64,000 nt of DNA from Alphaproteobacteria bacterium (GCA_016869715.1 VGDM01000001.1:1-64000); one strand, 5' to 3'. Positions 18,176-27,858 are shown, numbered from the stretch's first letter. The notes: generated from the letters alone by a model not told the origin. Translations and numbers: made by a program.

Positions 18176-19150
18176 TCAGTTCGGCTTCCATTCACGAATG
18201 CGGCGCAGCGTGGCCGCATCCAGCGTGCGTTCCCATTCAGCGAAGGCGGGCGCCAGCGCGGTCTGGAAGGCAGCGGTATCCACCTGCGTCACCACCGTCA
18301 TGCCACGGCGGCGCAGTTCCTCAACGCCGCTCGCGTCATCGGCCGAAACACGTTCCCGATTGGCCTTTTGCGCGGCGCGGGCGGCTTCCTGGAACAGGGC
18401 GCGGTCAGCGGCAGACAGGCGATTGATCACGGCTGGATTGCAGATCATCACGGCAGGCGAGTAGACATGGTTCGTCAACGTCATGAACTTCTGAACCTGG
18501 TTGATGTTGTTCGCCACAATCACGGAGATCGGGTTTTCCTGACCATCCACCGTGCCCTGCTGCAAGGCGGGGATCAATTCGCTGAAGGCCATCGGGGTTG
18601 GCAGCGCGCCAAGGGTTGAGAAGGCGCGCATATGCACCTGATTTTCCATGGTGCGCACCTTAAGGCCGCGCATATCCGCCGGCGCATTCACCTCACGCCG
18701 TGAATTGGTCAAATGGCGAAAGCCGTTTTCCGTCCAGATCACGCCCACCAGGCCACGTGCGGGGAAGCGCGCCAGCACGGCTGACCCGATATCGCTATCC
18801 AATACGCCGCGCGCATGGGCGGCATCGCGGAACAGGAAGGGCACGTCAAAGACGCGCACTTCGGGGACGAAATTCCCGACCGGCCCGGTGGAGGTGAAGG
18901 TGCAATCCAGCGTGCCAATCTGCACGCTTTCAATCATTTCACGTTCATTGTCGTTGCGCTGCACTACAACGCGAAAGCGATTATTCGTCAGACGCTCAAA
19001 ATTATCCTTGAAGGTGGAAGCGCCAGTGCCGGTATGGCTATTGGGCGGCAGACCATGCTGAATGGTGATTTGCGGCTGCGCCAAGGCAGGCAGGGCAAAA
19101 AGCGGTGCGGCCAGACCGGCGGCCAGCGTCATGCGACGGAAAATGGACAT
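18176..19150 (-). CDS. dctP: TRAP transporter substrate-binding protein (DctP)
   Basis: A 324-residue periplasmic protein with a Sec signal ending near 'LPALAQP' (about residue 25). DctP family motifs include 'QIGTLDCTFTSTGPVGNFVPEVRVFDVPFLFRD' and 'PADMRGLKVRTMENQVHMRAFSTLGALPTPMAFSELIPALQQGTVDGQENP', where the Arg of 'KVRT' normally binds the substrate carboxylate. AAGGAG precedes the ATG. It is upstream of dctQM in the same direction, so the three form one importer for a C4-dicarboxylate-like or other organic acid. Confidence 0.94.
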   Translation of the reverse strand: MSIFRRMTLAAGLAAPLFALPALAQPQITIQHGLPPNSHTGTGASTFKDNFERLTNNRFRVVVQRNDNEREMIESVQIGTLDCTFTSTGPVGNFVPEVRVFDVPFLFRDAAHARGVLDSDIGSAVLARFPARGLVGVIWTENGFRHLTNSRREVNAPADMRGLKVRTMENQVHMRAFSTLGALPTPMAFSELIPALQQGTVDGQENPISVIVANNINQVQKFMTLTNHVYSPAVMICNPAVINRLSAADRALFQEAARAAQKANRERVSADDASGVEELRRRGMTVVTQVDTAAFQTALAPAFAEWERTLDAATLRRIREWKPN

Positions 19151-19210
19151 GATGTCTCCTTGTCTTTTGGTTGGTTATTGGGTGGGGCAATGCGTGAAGC
19201 CAAAGTCCCG

Positions 19211-20188
19211 TTAGTCAATCTTGATGCCGCTGTCACGCGCCACCTGGCCCCAGCGCTGCGCATCACGATCCAGCCAGGGCTGCAATTCGGCGGTCGGGAT
19301 CAGAAGGGGTTCGGTATGATTGGCCTTGAGCCTTTCGAGCATCGCCGTATCCATCGACTTGTTGAAGGCGTCCTGCAAGCGCGCCAGGATTGGTGCAGGG
19401 ACGCGCGATTGAGTGAAGACGCCGTTCCAGACACTCAAATGATAACCAGCGACACCTTCTTCCTGCAGTGTCGGGGTATTGGGCAGGCTGCCGATCCGCC
19501 GATCCATGGTGACCGCAAGCCCCTTGATCGAACCTTGCAGGATATGCGGGGCAGAGGTCGCTGAGGCATCGAACAACAAATCAAGATCACCCGCGAGCAA
19601 GGCTGCCACCGCCGGCGCCGAACCGCGATAGGGCACATGCACAAAATCAACGCCCGCAAGCTTTTCCAGCATGACCAGCGACAGATGCGCTGATGATCCA
19701 TTGCCGACCGACCCAAAGGTCATCTTGCCCGGTTCGGCCTTGGCCCGCCCAATGGCTTCGCGCGCGCTGGCCGGGTTGTAGCGCCTTGGCAGGCAGGACA
19801 TGACATTGGGCATATCCGCCATCATGCCGATGCCGACAAAAGCCTTGCGCGGATCAAAGCGCGGGTCGGGATACAGGATGGGGTTCACCCCCTGGGTCGC
19901 CATGGTGCCAAGGAACAGGGTGTAGCCATCCGGCTCGGCCTGGGCAGAGGCCATGGCACCGATATTGCCGCCGGCGCCGGCGCGGTTTTCCACCACAACA
20001 GGCTGGCCGAGGTGACGTGCCATGGCTTCTGCGGCCAGCCGGCCCATAATGTCGGTGACGCCACCCGGCGGATAGGGCACAATGATCCGCAATGGCTTGT
20101 TCGGAAAGGCGCCCTGGGCATGAACGGCCGGCGCGGCGAGCATACCAGCGGAAAGCGCCAAGGCGGCGCGACGGGTGAAGTACTGCAT
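19211..20188 (-). CDS. Bug/TctC-family tripartite tricarboxylate receptor, orphan
   Basis: A 325-residue periplasmic binding protein with a signal peptide (about 1-24). Bug-family motifs are 'PLRIIVPYPPGGVTDIMGRL', 'VENRAGAGGNIG', 'VPYRGSAPAVAALLAGDLDLLFD' and 'LPNTPTLQEEG'. These receptors bind carboxylates in a Pac-man cleft. No tctA/tctB genes adjoin, so it may pair with a transporter elsewhere or act as a sensor. It lies 60 bases upstream of dctP on the same strand. Confidence 0.92.
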   Translation of the reverse strand: MQYFTRRAALALSAGMLAAPAVHAQGAFPNKPLRIIVPYPPGGVTDIMGRLAAEAMARHLGQPVVVENRAGAGGNIGAMASAQAEPDGYTLFLGTMATQGVNPILYPDPRFDPRKAFVGIGMMADMPNVMSCLPRRYNPASAREAIGRAKAEPGKMTFGSVGNGSSAHLSLVMLEKLAGVDFVHVPYRGSAPAVAALLAGDLDLLFDASATSAPHILQGSIKGLAVTMDRRIGSLPNTPTLQEEGVAGYHLSVWNGVFTQSRVPAPILARLQDAFNKSMDTAMLERLKANHTEPLLIPTAELQPWLDRDAQRWGQVARDSGIKID

Positions 20189-20249
20189 TGTAAGCCTCCC
20201 TTGATTTCTTGACCAACAAACTGTCCGGCTTGGGGCCGTCTTGCAAGCC

Positions 20250-21653
20250 TTAACCTAACAGGGCCATCGCTCCCCAGCCCAGCACCAACACTGCCGCAAT
20301 TGATGGCCATAACAGCCGCCAAAGCTGAACGGGCTTGGTGCCATCGGCGAGCAGGCCGCAAATCATGCCGGTAACCGCGAAAGACATACCCGCCCCCGCC
20401 GCACCAACAAAATTATGCACCCCCGGCGCCAGCATGGGCGGCAGCCCCGCCGCCAGACCAAGCTTGTATTGCACGGGCATGACCGCGGCATTGGACCCGA
20501 TGTTGGTTCCCGTCACGATCCCCGCCATCAGCCCAAGCGGCGACACGGCATAGGGTGCCAGCACGCCAAGCGCGGCAGCGGCTTCCTGCGCGAGTGCTGC
20601 GGTCGCACCGCTTTGGCCCATCCAACGCGCCAGCAGCACGTAAAGCAGCATGATCAGCGCTGATCGCGCACCGCGCTTCAAGGCCCCCTGTGCAAGGCCA
20701 GCCGCCCCTGAACGCCGCGCCAATAGCAGCAGCGCCACCGCCGCCAAGACCAGGGAGACATGCGTTATGGGAAAGGTCGGCAAATCGGCAAAGGGCTGCC
20801 AGGCGGGCGGGTTCGGCACAGCGCGCGCTGCCAGAAGGGCCACCGTCAACAAGGCATAAGGCGCCAAGCGCGCGAGCGCCTTTCGCCAGGCAGCGCCATC
20901 CTGCGGCGGATCAAGCCGCCACAGCGCAAAAACCAGCGGCAGGCCGGTCGCGATGACGCCAATCACCTCAAAGGGCAGCAGCCAATGGCAGCCAAGAAGC
21001 AGCGCGGCGACCGCAATCAGATAGGCCATTTGCGCGCGCTTTTCTGCCGCCGATACGGCAAGCCCCGCCGCCCGGCAAAGTCGCCACAGCACTGGGCCCA
21101 GCGCCAATAACCACAGCGCATTGGGCAGCGCGGTGATGCGCAAAAGATCCTGCGCCGGCAGGCCAATCAGTGCCGCGCCAAGCAATGATCCGGGACCAAG
21201 CCCGCCCCAAGGGATCAGGCATAGCGCGAGCAAAGCCATGGCGCCGGCTGGCGCGCCAAGAACGCCCATGCTGCGCAAGCTTGCCAGCGCGAATACCGCA
21301 CCAACGCCAAAGCCCGTGACACTTTCCATGAAGCAGCCAGCCAGCAGCGTCGCGATGAAAACGCGTCGTGCCGAGACTGGTCTTGTTTGCCGCGCAACAT
21401 CATCCGCCGAGACAGCCGCGTAAAACAACAGCCCCGCCAGCACCACGCCCATCGGCTGCAAGGCCAGATAGGCGCCGCGCAGGATTTGCTCGGCGAGGAA
21501 CTCAGGCAAGCCGATGCCGCCCGGCAGTGAAACAAAAGCGGCGGGGATGGCCGCCGCCAGCGCCGTGATCACCGCCGGCACCGGTGCCACGCGCCCGGAA
21601 AACAACAGGCCAATCAGCAAGACCAGTGGCAGCGCCTGCAGGGCGAGGGTCAT
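20250..21653 (-). CDS. L-lactate permease-like (LctP family) carrier
   Basis: A 467-residue membrane protein with 12 or more helices. 'QILRGAYLALQPMGVVLAGLLFY' and 'FMESVTGFGVGAVFALASLRSMG' are typical of the LctP/GlcA lactate-glycolate permease family, as is 'GTNIGSNAAVMPVQ' in the C-terminal third. It is shorter than well-studied LctP proteins (about 550 residues). It starts six bases after the stop of the MBL hydrolase, so both are probably expressed together. Substrate is inferred to be a 2-hydroxymonocarboxylate or similar acid. Confidence 0.85.
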   Translation of the reverse strand: MTLALQALPLVLLIGLLFSGRVAPVPAVITALAAAIPAAFVSLPGGIGLPEFLAEQILRGAYLALQPMGVVLAGLLFYAAVSADDVARQTRPVSARRVFIATLLAGCFMESVTGFGVGAVFALASLRSMGVLGAPAGAMALLALCLIPWGGLGPGSLLGAALIGLPAQDLLRITALPNALWLLALGPVLWRLCRAAGLAVSAAEKRAQMAYLIAVAALLLGCHWLLPFEVIGVIATGLPLVFALWRLDPPQDGAAWRKALARLAPYALLTVALLAARAVPNPPAWQPFADLPTFPITHVSLVLAAVALLLLARRSGAAGLAQGALKRGARSALIMLLYVLLARWMGQSGATAALAQEAAAALGVLAPYAVSPLGLMAGIVTGTNIGSNAAVMPVQYKLGLAAGLPPMLAPGVHNFVGAAGAGMSFAVTGMICGLLADGTKPVQLWRLLWPSIAAVLVLGWGAMALLG

Positions 21654-21659
21654 GTTGCT

Positions 21660-22643
21660 TTACGCAGAAAGGGTGAAGGTCTTGCCGACAGCAGCGGGCA
21701 CCACCATCGCCTCGCCATAGGCGCGTTCCAGCGCATTCACCGCGCGCCAGCCGGTGCAATGGGCGGGGAAAAAATAGGTCAGACCGAAATTGCCGATATC
21801 ACGCACCGTCTCGGGGATCACCCGTTCATTGATGCCGGACAAATGAAACCCGCCCATCGCGGCAAATAATGGCACATCAGGAAAGCGCCGCCGTGTGGCA
21901 TGCAGCACATTCACAATGCCGGTATGCGAACAGGCGGAAAACACAATCAAACCCTTGCCGCGGAGATTAACCGCCATGAAGCGCTCATCGCTCAGCCATT
22001 CATCCGCCTGCCAGGGCGTGTTTTCATCATCGCGCGCGACCTGGCCGGGCAGGCCGGTTTCATAAGCCGTGGTGCGCGGGATTTCGCTACTCACATAAAA
22101 ACCACCGGCGATGATGTGTTCATCGCGCACCACAACGGGCGCAGCACCCATAGCTTCCCAGCCTGCGGGTAGGGGAACAGGGTCCATCGGGAAAACCCCG
22201 CCATCGGGCTGGCGGCTGCCGCGTTCGCGAAACATGCCGGGGTGGAGATATAGCGGCACGGCGCGCCCGCCATTGGCCGCGCGCGTCATTTCAATCGCCT
22301 TGGGCAGACCGCCCGCATGATCCCAATGGCCGTGTGACAGCACCATCGCTTCGATCGCCGCGAAATCCACACCAAGCCGCATGCCATTGCGTTCCACCGC
22401 GTAATCCACCGGGCCGCCATCAAACAACACGGTGCGGGACTTACCGCCGATCTCAGCGCGCACCACCAAAGCGAGGCCATGATTGGCGCAGCAAAGCGCG
22501 CCGCCCATGGTGCGCTTCATGCCCTGGCGTCGCAGCCGATCCCATTCGCGCGTCACGAAACTCGGGGTCGAGGAAAGACTATCGGTGACATTATCCACCA
22601 GCACCGTGATTTCGATGCGATCCGCTGCGATGGGGTCGGCCAT
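21660..22643 (-). CDS. MBL-fold metallo-hydrolase, dihydropterin/RFA-P synthase-like
   Basis: A 327-residue metallo-beta-lactamase-fold protein. The metal motif 'SHGHWDHAGGL' lies near residues 104-114, a second His is in 'FSACSHTGIVNVL' and a third in 'FHLSGINERVI'. The N-terminus 'ITVLVDNVTDSLSSTPSF' and the overall order match the subfamily that includes 7,8-dihydropterin-6-methyl-aminobenzene-phosphate synthase. The true substrate in bacteria of this type is unknown. Sits between a lactate-permease-like gene and an EamA carrier in one minus-strand run. Confidence 0.85.
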   Translation of the reverse strand: MADPIAADRIEITVLVDNVTDSLSSTPSFVTREWDRLRRQGMKRTMGGALCCANHGLALVVRAEIGGKSRTVLFDGGPVDYAVERNGMRLGVDFAAIEAMVLSHGHWDHAGGLPKAIEMTRAANGGRAVPLYLHPGMFRERGSRQPDGGVFPMDPVPLPAGWEAMGAAPVVVRDEHIIAGGFYVSSEIPRTTAYETGLPGQVARDDENTPWQADEWLSDERFMAVNLRGKGLIVFSACSHTGIVNVLHATRRRFPDVPLFAAMGGFHLSGINERVIPETVRDIGNFGLTYFFPAHCTGWRAVNALERAYGEAMVVPAAVGKTFTLSA

Positions 22644-22655
22644 GGTTTCCTCCGC

Positions 22656-23534
22656 TCAGCTCTTTCGGCGCGTCTCGGCAATGGTGATGACCAGCGCGCC
22701 GGCCAGGATGATGCCTCCGCCAAGCCAGGTCCAGGGATCGGGCACTTCGCCGAAGAAAATCCAGCCAAAGCCCACCACGGGCAAAAGCCGCAAATATTGG
22801 AAGGGCGCAACGGCAGAGGCTTCGCCCGCGCGATAGGCCGAGGTCAGCAGCCAGATGATGCCGGGCGTGGTGATGGCAAAGGCGAGCAAAAACAAAAGAT
22901 CAAAGGCGCTTACCGGCGTGAAGGCGGAAATCGCAAAGGGCAGCATGCCAAGGCTGGTCACCACACCAACCCAGGCGAGCACGGTTTCATTCGGTTCTGT
23001 TTGCGCCAACATGCGGCTTGTCAACGTAATGCCACACCAACTGGCGGCTGACGCCAGCGCAAGCACCACGCCGATGAAGGAAATCTCTGCCCCCGGCCGG
23101 AGCATCAGCACCACGCCCAAAAAACCCGCCATGGTGCCAATCCAACGCGCCGTGCCGATTTGTTCCTTCAGAACCGGCCCTGCGAGCAGTGTGGTGAACA
23201 TGACATTGGTGAAGGACAGCACCGTGGCGGTGGCGAGATCGAGGAACACAAAGGACAGGTAGTAAAAACCCCAGGTGAGCAGGCTGGCCGCGCCGCGCAT
23301 GATATGCAGACCGCGCCGATTGGTGCGAAATACCTGAAGCCCGGTGCGCAGCAATAGCGGCATGACCCAGAGCAATTGCCCGAAAGAACGCGTGAAAAGC
23401 TGCATCGCAGTTGGAATGCCACGTTCATTCATGTAGCGAATTGCGAGCGCTTCCCCGGCAAAGAGCATGGCAGCCAGGCTCATCAGCACCGCGCCGCGCA
23501 GATTGCCCGGCAGGCTGTTCCAGTGCGGCATCAT
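22656..23534 (-). CDS. EamA/DMT-family transporter
   Basis: A 292-residue protein with ten predicted helices arranged as two EamA repeats: the first around residues 15-140 ('GAVLMSLAAMLFAGEALAIRYMNERG'), the second around 155-285 with 'APFQYLRLLPVVGFGWIFFGEVPDPWTWLGGGIILAG'. Members export metabolites or amino acids by proton exchange; the substrate here cannot be told. First gene of the long minus-strand run ending with alkA; the next gene on the other side is divergent. Confidence 0.9.
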   Translation of the reverse strand: MMPHWNSLPGNLRGAVLMSLAAMLFAGEALAIRYMNERGIPTAMQLFTRSFGQLLWVMPLLLRTGLQVFRTNRRGLHIMRGAASLLTWGFYYLSFVFLDLATATVLSFTNVMFTTLLAGPVLKEQIGTARWIGTMAGFLGVVLMLRPGAEISFIGVVLALASAASWCGITLTSRMLAQTEPNETVLAWVGVVTSLGMLPFAISAFTPVSAFDLLFLLAFAITTPGIIWLLTSAYRAGEASAVAPFQYLRLLPVVGFGWIFFGEVPDPWTWLGGGIILAGALVITIAETRRKS

Positions 23535-23663
23535 GGGTGGCAGGAATGGTTCAGGGGCAAGCGCGTGATTCCGCGAAGGGTTGCGTGGTCACCCTGCGAC
23601 CTTGCCCTGCCCTTGGCAAGGGATGGCGCTTTGCGGCAGCCTGCGCGAACCAAGGAGATTGCG

Positions 23664-24731
23664 ATGACCAGTGCAGCCGAACAAAGCGCCATCCGAGACG
23701 CCGTGGATCATGGCCCGATCCTGATCTGGGGCGCGGGTGCCATTGGCGGCACAATCGGCGCCGCCTTGGTGCGTGCGCGTCATGTCGTGGTGTTTGTGGA
23801 TATCGTCGAGGATCATGTGGCCGCAATTCGTGATCCGGCGGTGGGCCTTACCATTGAAGGCCCGGTTGATGCGCATCGCATTTCCGCGCCCGCCTATACG
23901 CCGGAGACATTAAAGGGCCAGTTCCGCCGCGTGCTGCTCTGCGTGAAGGCACAGGATACGGAAGCCGCCTGCCACGCCATCGCGCCGCATCTGGCGCCCG
24001 ATGGTTATGTTGTGTCGCTGCAAAACGGGCTTTGTGAGGCTTTGATCGCGCCGATTTTGGGCGAGGCGCGTACCATTGGCTGCTTTGTCAATTTCAGCGC
24101 CGATTGGCTGGCGCCGGGGCGGATCATCTATGGCGGGCGCGGTGCGCTGGTGCTGGGTGAATTGAATGGCGCCGTCACGCCGCGTCTGACTGCGCTGCAT
24201 CGCATGCTGCGCGATCATTTTGAAGCCGATGCGATCATGACCGAGAATATCTGGGGCTATCTCTGGGGCAAGATTGCCTACAGTTCGATGCTTTATACGC
24301 AGGCGCTGGGTGAGAAAGGCATTGCCGATGCGCTGGCGCGGCCCGAATTGCTGCCGCTATGGCGGCGGCTTGGTCAGGAAGCCATGGCTGTCGCGCGGGC
24401 TGAAGGTGTCACTGTCGGCAGCTTCAATGGCTTTGACCCGGCTGGCTTCGCGTCTGACGCAACCGAAGCATCCGCCGCCGCTTCCATTGCCGCTATGGTG
24501 GCATTCAATCGCCCTAATGCAAAAACCCATTCCGGCATATGGCGCGATTTATGGGTGCGCCAGCGCCGCACGCCCGTGGATGCGCAAATCGCGCCGGTCC
24601 TCGGCATCGCCGCGCGCCACGGCGTGGCCTGCCCCACCATCACGCGGCTGGTTGCGATGATCCATGAATGTGAGGCCGGGGCGCGCCCGGCCTCGGATGA
24701 TAATTTGACCGAGTTATTGCGAGCCCAATAA
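23664..24731 (+). CDS. Ketopantoate reductase family protein (ApbA/PanE)
   Basis: A 355-residue NADPH-dependent reductase-fold protein. The dinucleotide motif 'ILIWGAGAIGGTIGAALVRA' lies near residues 19-38, and the conserved Lys is in 'WGKIAYSS' in the C-terminal helical domain. Start at 23664 has AAGGAG seven bases upstream; an earlier in-frame ATG at 23376 adds about 96 unrelated residues. True PanE proteins are usually about 300 residues, so this may reduce another 2-oxoacid rather than ketopantoate. Confidence 0.85.
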   Translation: MTSAAEQSAIRDAVDHGPILIWGAGAIGGTIGAALVRARHVVVFVDIVEDHVAAIRDPAVGLTIEGPVDAHRISAPAYTPETLKGQFRRVLLCVKAQDTEAACHAIAPHLAPDGYVVSLQNGLCEALIAPILGEARTIGCFVNFSADWLAPGRIIYGGRGALVLGELNGAVTPRLTALHRMLRDHFEADAIMTENIWGYLWGKIAYSSMLYTQALGEKGIADALARPELLPLWRRLGQEAMAVARAEGVTVGSFNGFDPAGFASDATEASAAASIAAMVAFNRPNAKTHSGIWRDLWVRQRRTPVDAQIAPVLGIAARHGVACPTITRLVAMIHECEAGARPASDDNLTELLRAQ

Positions 24732-24834
24732 TCTTGTCGCATCAGAATGGCTCTCGATAGATAAAAATTGATTGTACGTGCCGCGCCATAAAATTCTGAA
24801 TTCGCCTTATGCGAGGAGTTAGCCTGGAATGCTC

Positions 24835-25392
24835 CTACCTAATCCCATCTGGCCGACGAGTTAAATCGGGATTTCGCAGCAATTCGCCCTCAATCAAAGG
24901 GACAGCAAGGGCCCGCAACTCCTCCCCAGCCAGCCCAGGTGTAATTACCGGATTTAAAAGTATGCGCAAAAACAACTCTTCAGATATGGTAAATTTTGGG
25001 CGGCAATCTAGTCTTTCATTGGACCGGGTCACCGCGGAAAGAAGAATATCATCTGGAAGCCCGAGAATTTGCGTGAACTCGTCCACCGCACAACGACTGA
25101 ACAAAGTTGATTTGATATTGGGGATGAATACGGTTGCGGTCCTGATGAAGTGGGCGTCAGGGTGTGAATATACCCCGCCTCTCAAATGACCGGCGCAAAG
25201 GCTTGTTCTGCTCTCAAAATCTATCGTTGACTCCAACCCTATTTGTCGCCCTGGGGCGTTCATCGAAGCCTTATCAGTGATCAGGATCAGAAGCTTGGCC
25301 TTCCACCAAAGCAATTGATGGCCTTGGGCAAAGCGCATTAGATGATCAATAAGCCAGGAGCTTCGTGTTGACCCTGGCGCGCTTATCCCCAT
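24835..25392 (-). pseudogene. DUF2927-like protein, C-terminal part (frameshifted)
   Basis: A 185-residue frame containing 'AVDEFTQILGLPDD' (about 103-116) and a downstream 'LRILLNPVITPGLAGEELR', the conserved core of DUF2927 proteins, secreted or periplasmic proteins of unknown role. Its ATG overlaps the end of the upstream frame by ten bases. Adding one G to a run of four (25387-25390) joins the two frames into a single protein of about 310 residues ('PPWG' then 'ISAPG'). The region is visibly richer in A/T than its neighbours, suggesting low expression or acquisition. The domain name is from motif memory. Confidence 0.55.
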
Positions 25393-25769
25393 GGTGGGTC
25401 TGGGAAACGAAACCTACGCAAATATCCCCCATAATTTTTTATACCCGCCGGTCCACATTGGGTCGGGCTGACTTGAATTGGCTCATTCGCGACATCACGG
25501 AATGCAAGACCTGTTAAGCGCCTTAGGTCTGAGAGATGGTTAAGCCCGGTCTGGCGCTGTTCCTCATCAGCTTGACCGATAATCAGATAAGTGATGATTT
25601 CATCGGAACGCCACCTCATTATCTCATAGTCTCTCGTATCGGTCTGATACTCCCTGCCAGTGACGATAGTCATAAAATGACTGGTGAGTTCCTCTATCCA
25701 CTGCTTCTTTTTATTATTCGCCCCTACAGCCGTCAGCAATGATAGCACAGCAATAAACAAAAGCAGCAA
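25383..25769 (-). pseudogene. DUF2927-like protein, N-terminal part (frameshifted)
   Basis: A 128-residue frame with a hydrophobic N-terminus ('LLLFIAVLSLLTAVGA') resembling a signal or anchor, followed by a segment about residues 32-95 ending 'LNHLSDLRRLTGLAF', as in the N-terminal half of DUF2927 proteins. It ends in TAA at 25383-25385 in the middle of the expected domain; the rest is encoded in the next frame. Could be a true mutation, an assembly error at the G run, or two coupled genes. Confidence 0.5.
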
Positions 25770-25832
25770 AGCGAAGCGAAGCTGCTTAAGATAGGCAAGC
25801 TTTGTTGCCTTGATATCATGGGTTCTCCTTAG

Positions 25833-26978
25833 TCAAGCCAGCGTGGTCAGTAGCCCCGCCATCAGCTTGACGCGTGGCACCAGGCTATCTATCAACACAT
25901 GTTCTTCAAGCGTATGCGCCATGGCACCCTGCACGCCGAGCCCATCCAAGGTGGTGATGCCGAGCGCGCCGGTAAAGTTGCCATCGGAACCGCCACCGCT
26001 TGATTGGTGATTGATGTCAAAGCCAATCGCCTGCGCAATCTCCCGCGCATGGCGATAAAGCGCCATCACCTTCGCATCAGGCTCCCACACCGGGCGCGTC
26101 ATGCCGCGTGTCACTTCAAGCTGCACATCATTGGTGGAAGAACGCAGCGCCAGCATTTTCTCGACGCCGGCGTCAAGGTCTTTCTGGCGCTTGGCCATGG
26201 AAAGCGCCTCGGCTTCTGTGGTGGTGGTGACACAATTCACCCATTGGCCACCATGCAGGACGCCCACGGAGAAGGTGCAATCCTCGGTTGTCATGTCCTC
26301 AATCGCCAGAATCTGGCGACACATTTCCTTGATTGAACTCCGCCCTTCCGCGAGCCTTGCACCAGCATGGGAAGGCCGCCCCGTTGTTTTGAGGTTGAAG
26401 CGCGCAATAGCATAGCGCCCGGTCACCACGCCGCCATCCGCCCGCCCCGGCTCCGGCACCAGCACGAATTTATGCCGCGCGGCTTCCGCTTCGATCAGAT
26501 CGCGCGTGGAAGGGCTGCCGATTTCCTCATCGCTGGTCAGCAGAATGGTGATGGGCAGCGGGGTCGTAGTTTTTGCGGCAATGATCTGGCGCATGGCTTC
26601 CACCGCCATCACCGTGCCGCCCTTCATGTCCAGAATACCAGGGCCATAGCAGCGATTGCCTTCGCGCCGGATTGGCAGTTTTTCGAGCGTGCCGATGGGA
26701 TGCACCGTATCCAGATGCGCCATCACCAGAATGCCGGGCGCGCCATCCCCGGCGGCGTGTGGGAAGCGCGCGCACACACAATCGCCAAACCCCATGCGCC
26801 CTGGAATCCGATCAATGCGCGCACCAAGCACTGCCAAATCGCGCGATGCCAGATCCATCATGCGATTGACCGCGTTTGCGTCAAAGGTCGGGCTTTCGCA
26901 GGCGGCCCAGCGCATCAGGCGGGCCAGGATTTCATCGGCTTGAAAAGGCAGAGAAAGGGCGGCAACGGCGTCAGGCAT
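25833..26978 (-). CDS. M20-family metallopeptidase (carboxypeptidase G2/ArgE-like)
   Basis: A 381-residue zinc hydrolase. Metal-site motifs: 'VMAHLDTVHP' near residue 85, 'GPGILDMKGG' near 112 (bridging Asp), 'TSDEEIGS' near 147 (catalytic Glu and metal Glu) and 'VPEPG' near 174; the last metal His is in 'GAMAHTLEEHV' near the C-terminus. Family members cleave N-acyl amino acids or glutamate-terminated peptides. No signal peptide is evident. Divergent from a racemase-fold gene with about 125 bases between them. Confidence 0.92.
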   Translation of the reverse strand: MPDAVAALSLPFQADEILARLMRWAACESPTFDANAVNRMMDLASRDLAVLGARIDRIPGRMGFGDCVCARFPHAAGDGAPGILVMAHLDTVHPIGTLEKLPIRREGNRCYGPGILDMKGGTVMAVEAMRQIIAAKTTTPLPITILLTSDEEIGSPSTRDLIEAEAARHKFVLVPEPGRADGGVVTGRYAIARFNLKTTGRPSHAGARLAEGRSSIKEMCRQILAIEDMTTEDCTFSVGVLHGGQWVNCVTTTTEAEALSMAKRQKDLDAGVEKMLALRSSTNDVQLEVTRGMTRPVWEPDAKVMALYRHAREIAQAIGFDINHQSSGGGSDGNFTGALGITTLDGLGVQGAMAHTLEEHVLIDSLVPRVKLMAGLLTTLA

Positions 26979-27103
26979 GGTGTCTCCGGGTAGCGTGAGT
27001 GATCTCGGATAAAGCCTGCTGCGCCGCGCGGTTCAGGGCAAGGGGGCAACTCGGCAGGCTTGCCGCGGCATGATAAGGTTCTGGCCTGACAAGGACCAAG
27101 CCC

Positions 27104-27841
27104 ATGCGCCTGCTGATCGCCAATGCGAATACCACCGAAGCCATTACCGAAACCTGCGCTGCCGTGGCGCGCGCCGCCGCCGCGCCGGGGACCGAGATCA
27201 TCGGCGCAACACCGCGCTTCGGCCCTTCGCTGATTGCGACACGGGTTGAGAATGTCATTGCCGGCCATGCGCTGCTCGAAGCCTTGGCCGAACATGCCGA
27301 GAAGGTTGATGCGGTGCTGCTCGCGGTCAGTTTCGATACGGCCCTGGACGCGGCGCGGCAGATGATGCCCTGCCCGGTGCTTGGCATGACAGAAGCAGCC
27401 GCGCTGACCGCCTGCATGATGGGTGGGCGCTTTGGCCTGATCACCTTCGGCAATGTGGAACCCTACCGCGAATTGATCGCGCGCCATGGGCTTTCTGCGC
27501 GGCTGGCTGCCCTGGCTGGCTTGGATGCAACCCCGCCCGAGGCGCTCGCCAATCCCGAAGGTGTCGCCGAGAAACTACGCATCGCGGTGCAAGGGCTAGC
27601 GGCACAAGGCGCGGATTCAGTGGTTTTGGCCGGCGCGGCGCTGGCCGGCTTCGACCAGCGCCTGGCCGGGCGGGCGGACTTGCCGTTGTTTGATGGCATT
27701 CGGTGTGGCGTCAAGCTGGTCGAGGCGCTGGTGGCGCTCAACTCGCCGCGAGCACAAAGCGGGTCCTATGCGCCGCCGCAGGGGAGGCTTAGCCAGGGCT
27801 TGACGCCAAGCCTTGCGGCGCTGTTGCGTGGCAGCGACTAA
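27104..27841 (+). CDS. Asp/Glu/hydantoin racemase-fold protein lacking catalytic cysteines
   Basis: A 245-residue protein that aligns by pattern with hydantoin racemases: N-terminal 'MRLLIANANTTEAITE', central 'GMTEAAALTACMMGGRFGLITFG'. Racemases use two cysteines, one in a '(A)CF-DPG-D-AR' loop and one in 'V-LGCAG'. Here those sites read 'AVSFDTALDAAR' (about residues 80-91) and 'VVLAGAALAG' (about 174-183), so both cysteines are missing. It may bind a ligand, catalyse something else, or be non-functional. The reading frame is intact and codon use is normal. Confidence 0.82.
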   Translation: MRLLIANANTTEAITETCAAVARAAAAPGTEIIGATPRFGPSLIATRVENVIAGHALLEALAEHAEKVDAVLLAVSFDTALDAARQMMPCPVLGMTEAAALTACMMGGRFGLITFGNVEPYRELIARHGLSARLAALAGLDATPPEALANPEGVAEKLRIAVQGLAAQGADSVVLAGAALAGFDQRLAGRADLPLFDGIRCGVKLVEALVALNSPRAQSGSYAPPQGRLSQGLTPSLAALLRGSD

Positions 27842-27858
27842 GGATAGGGGATAAGCCC

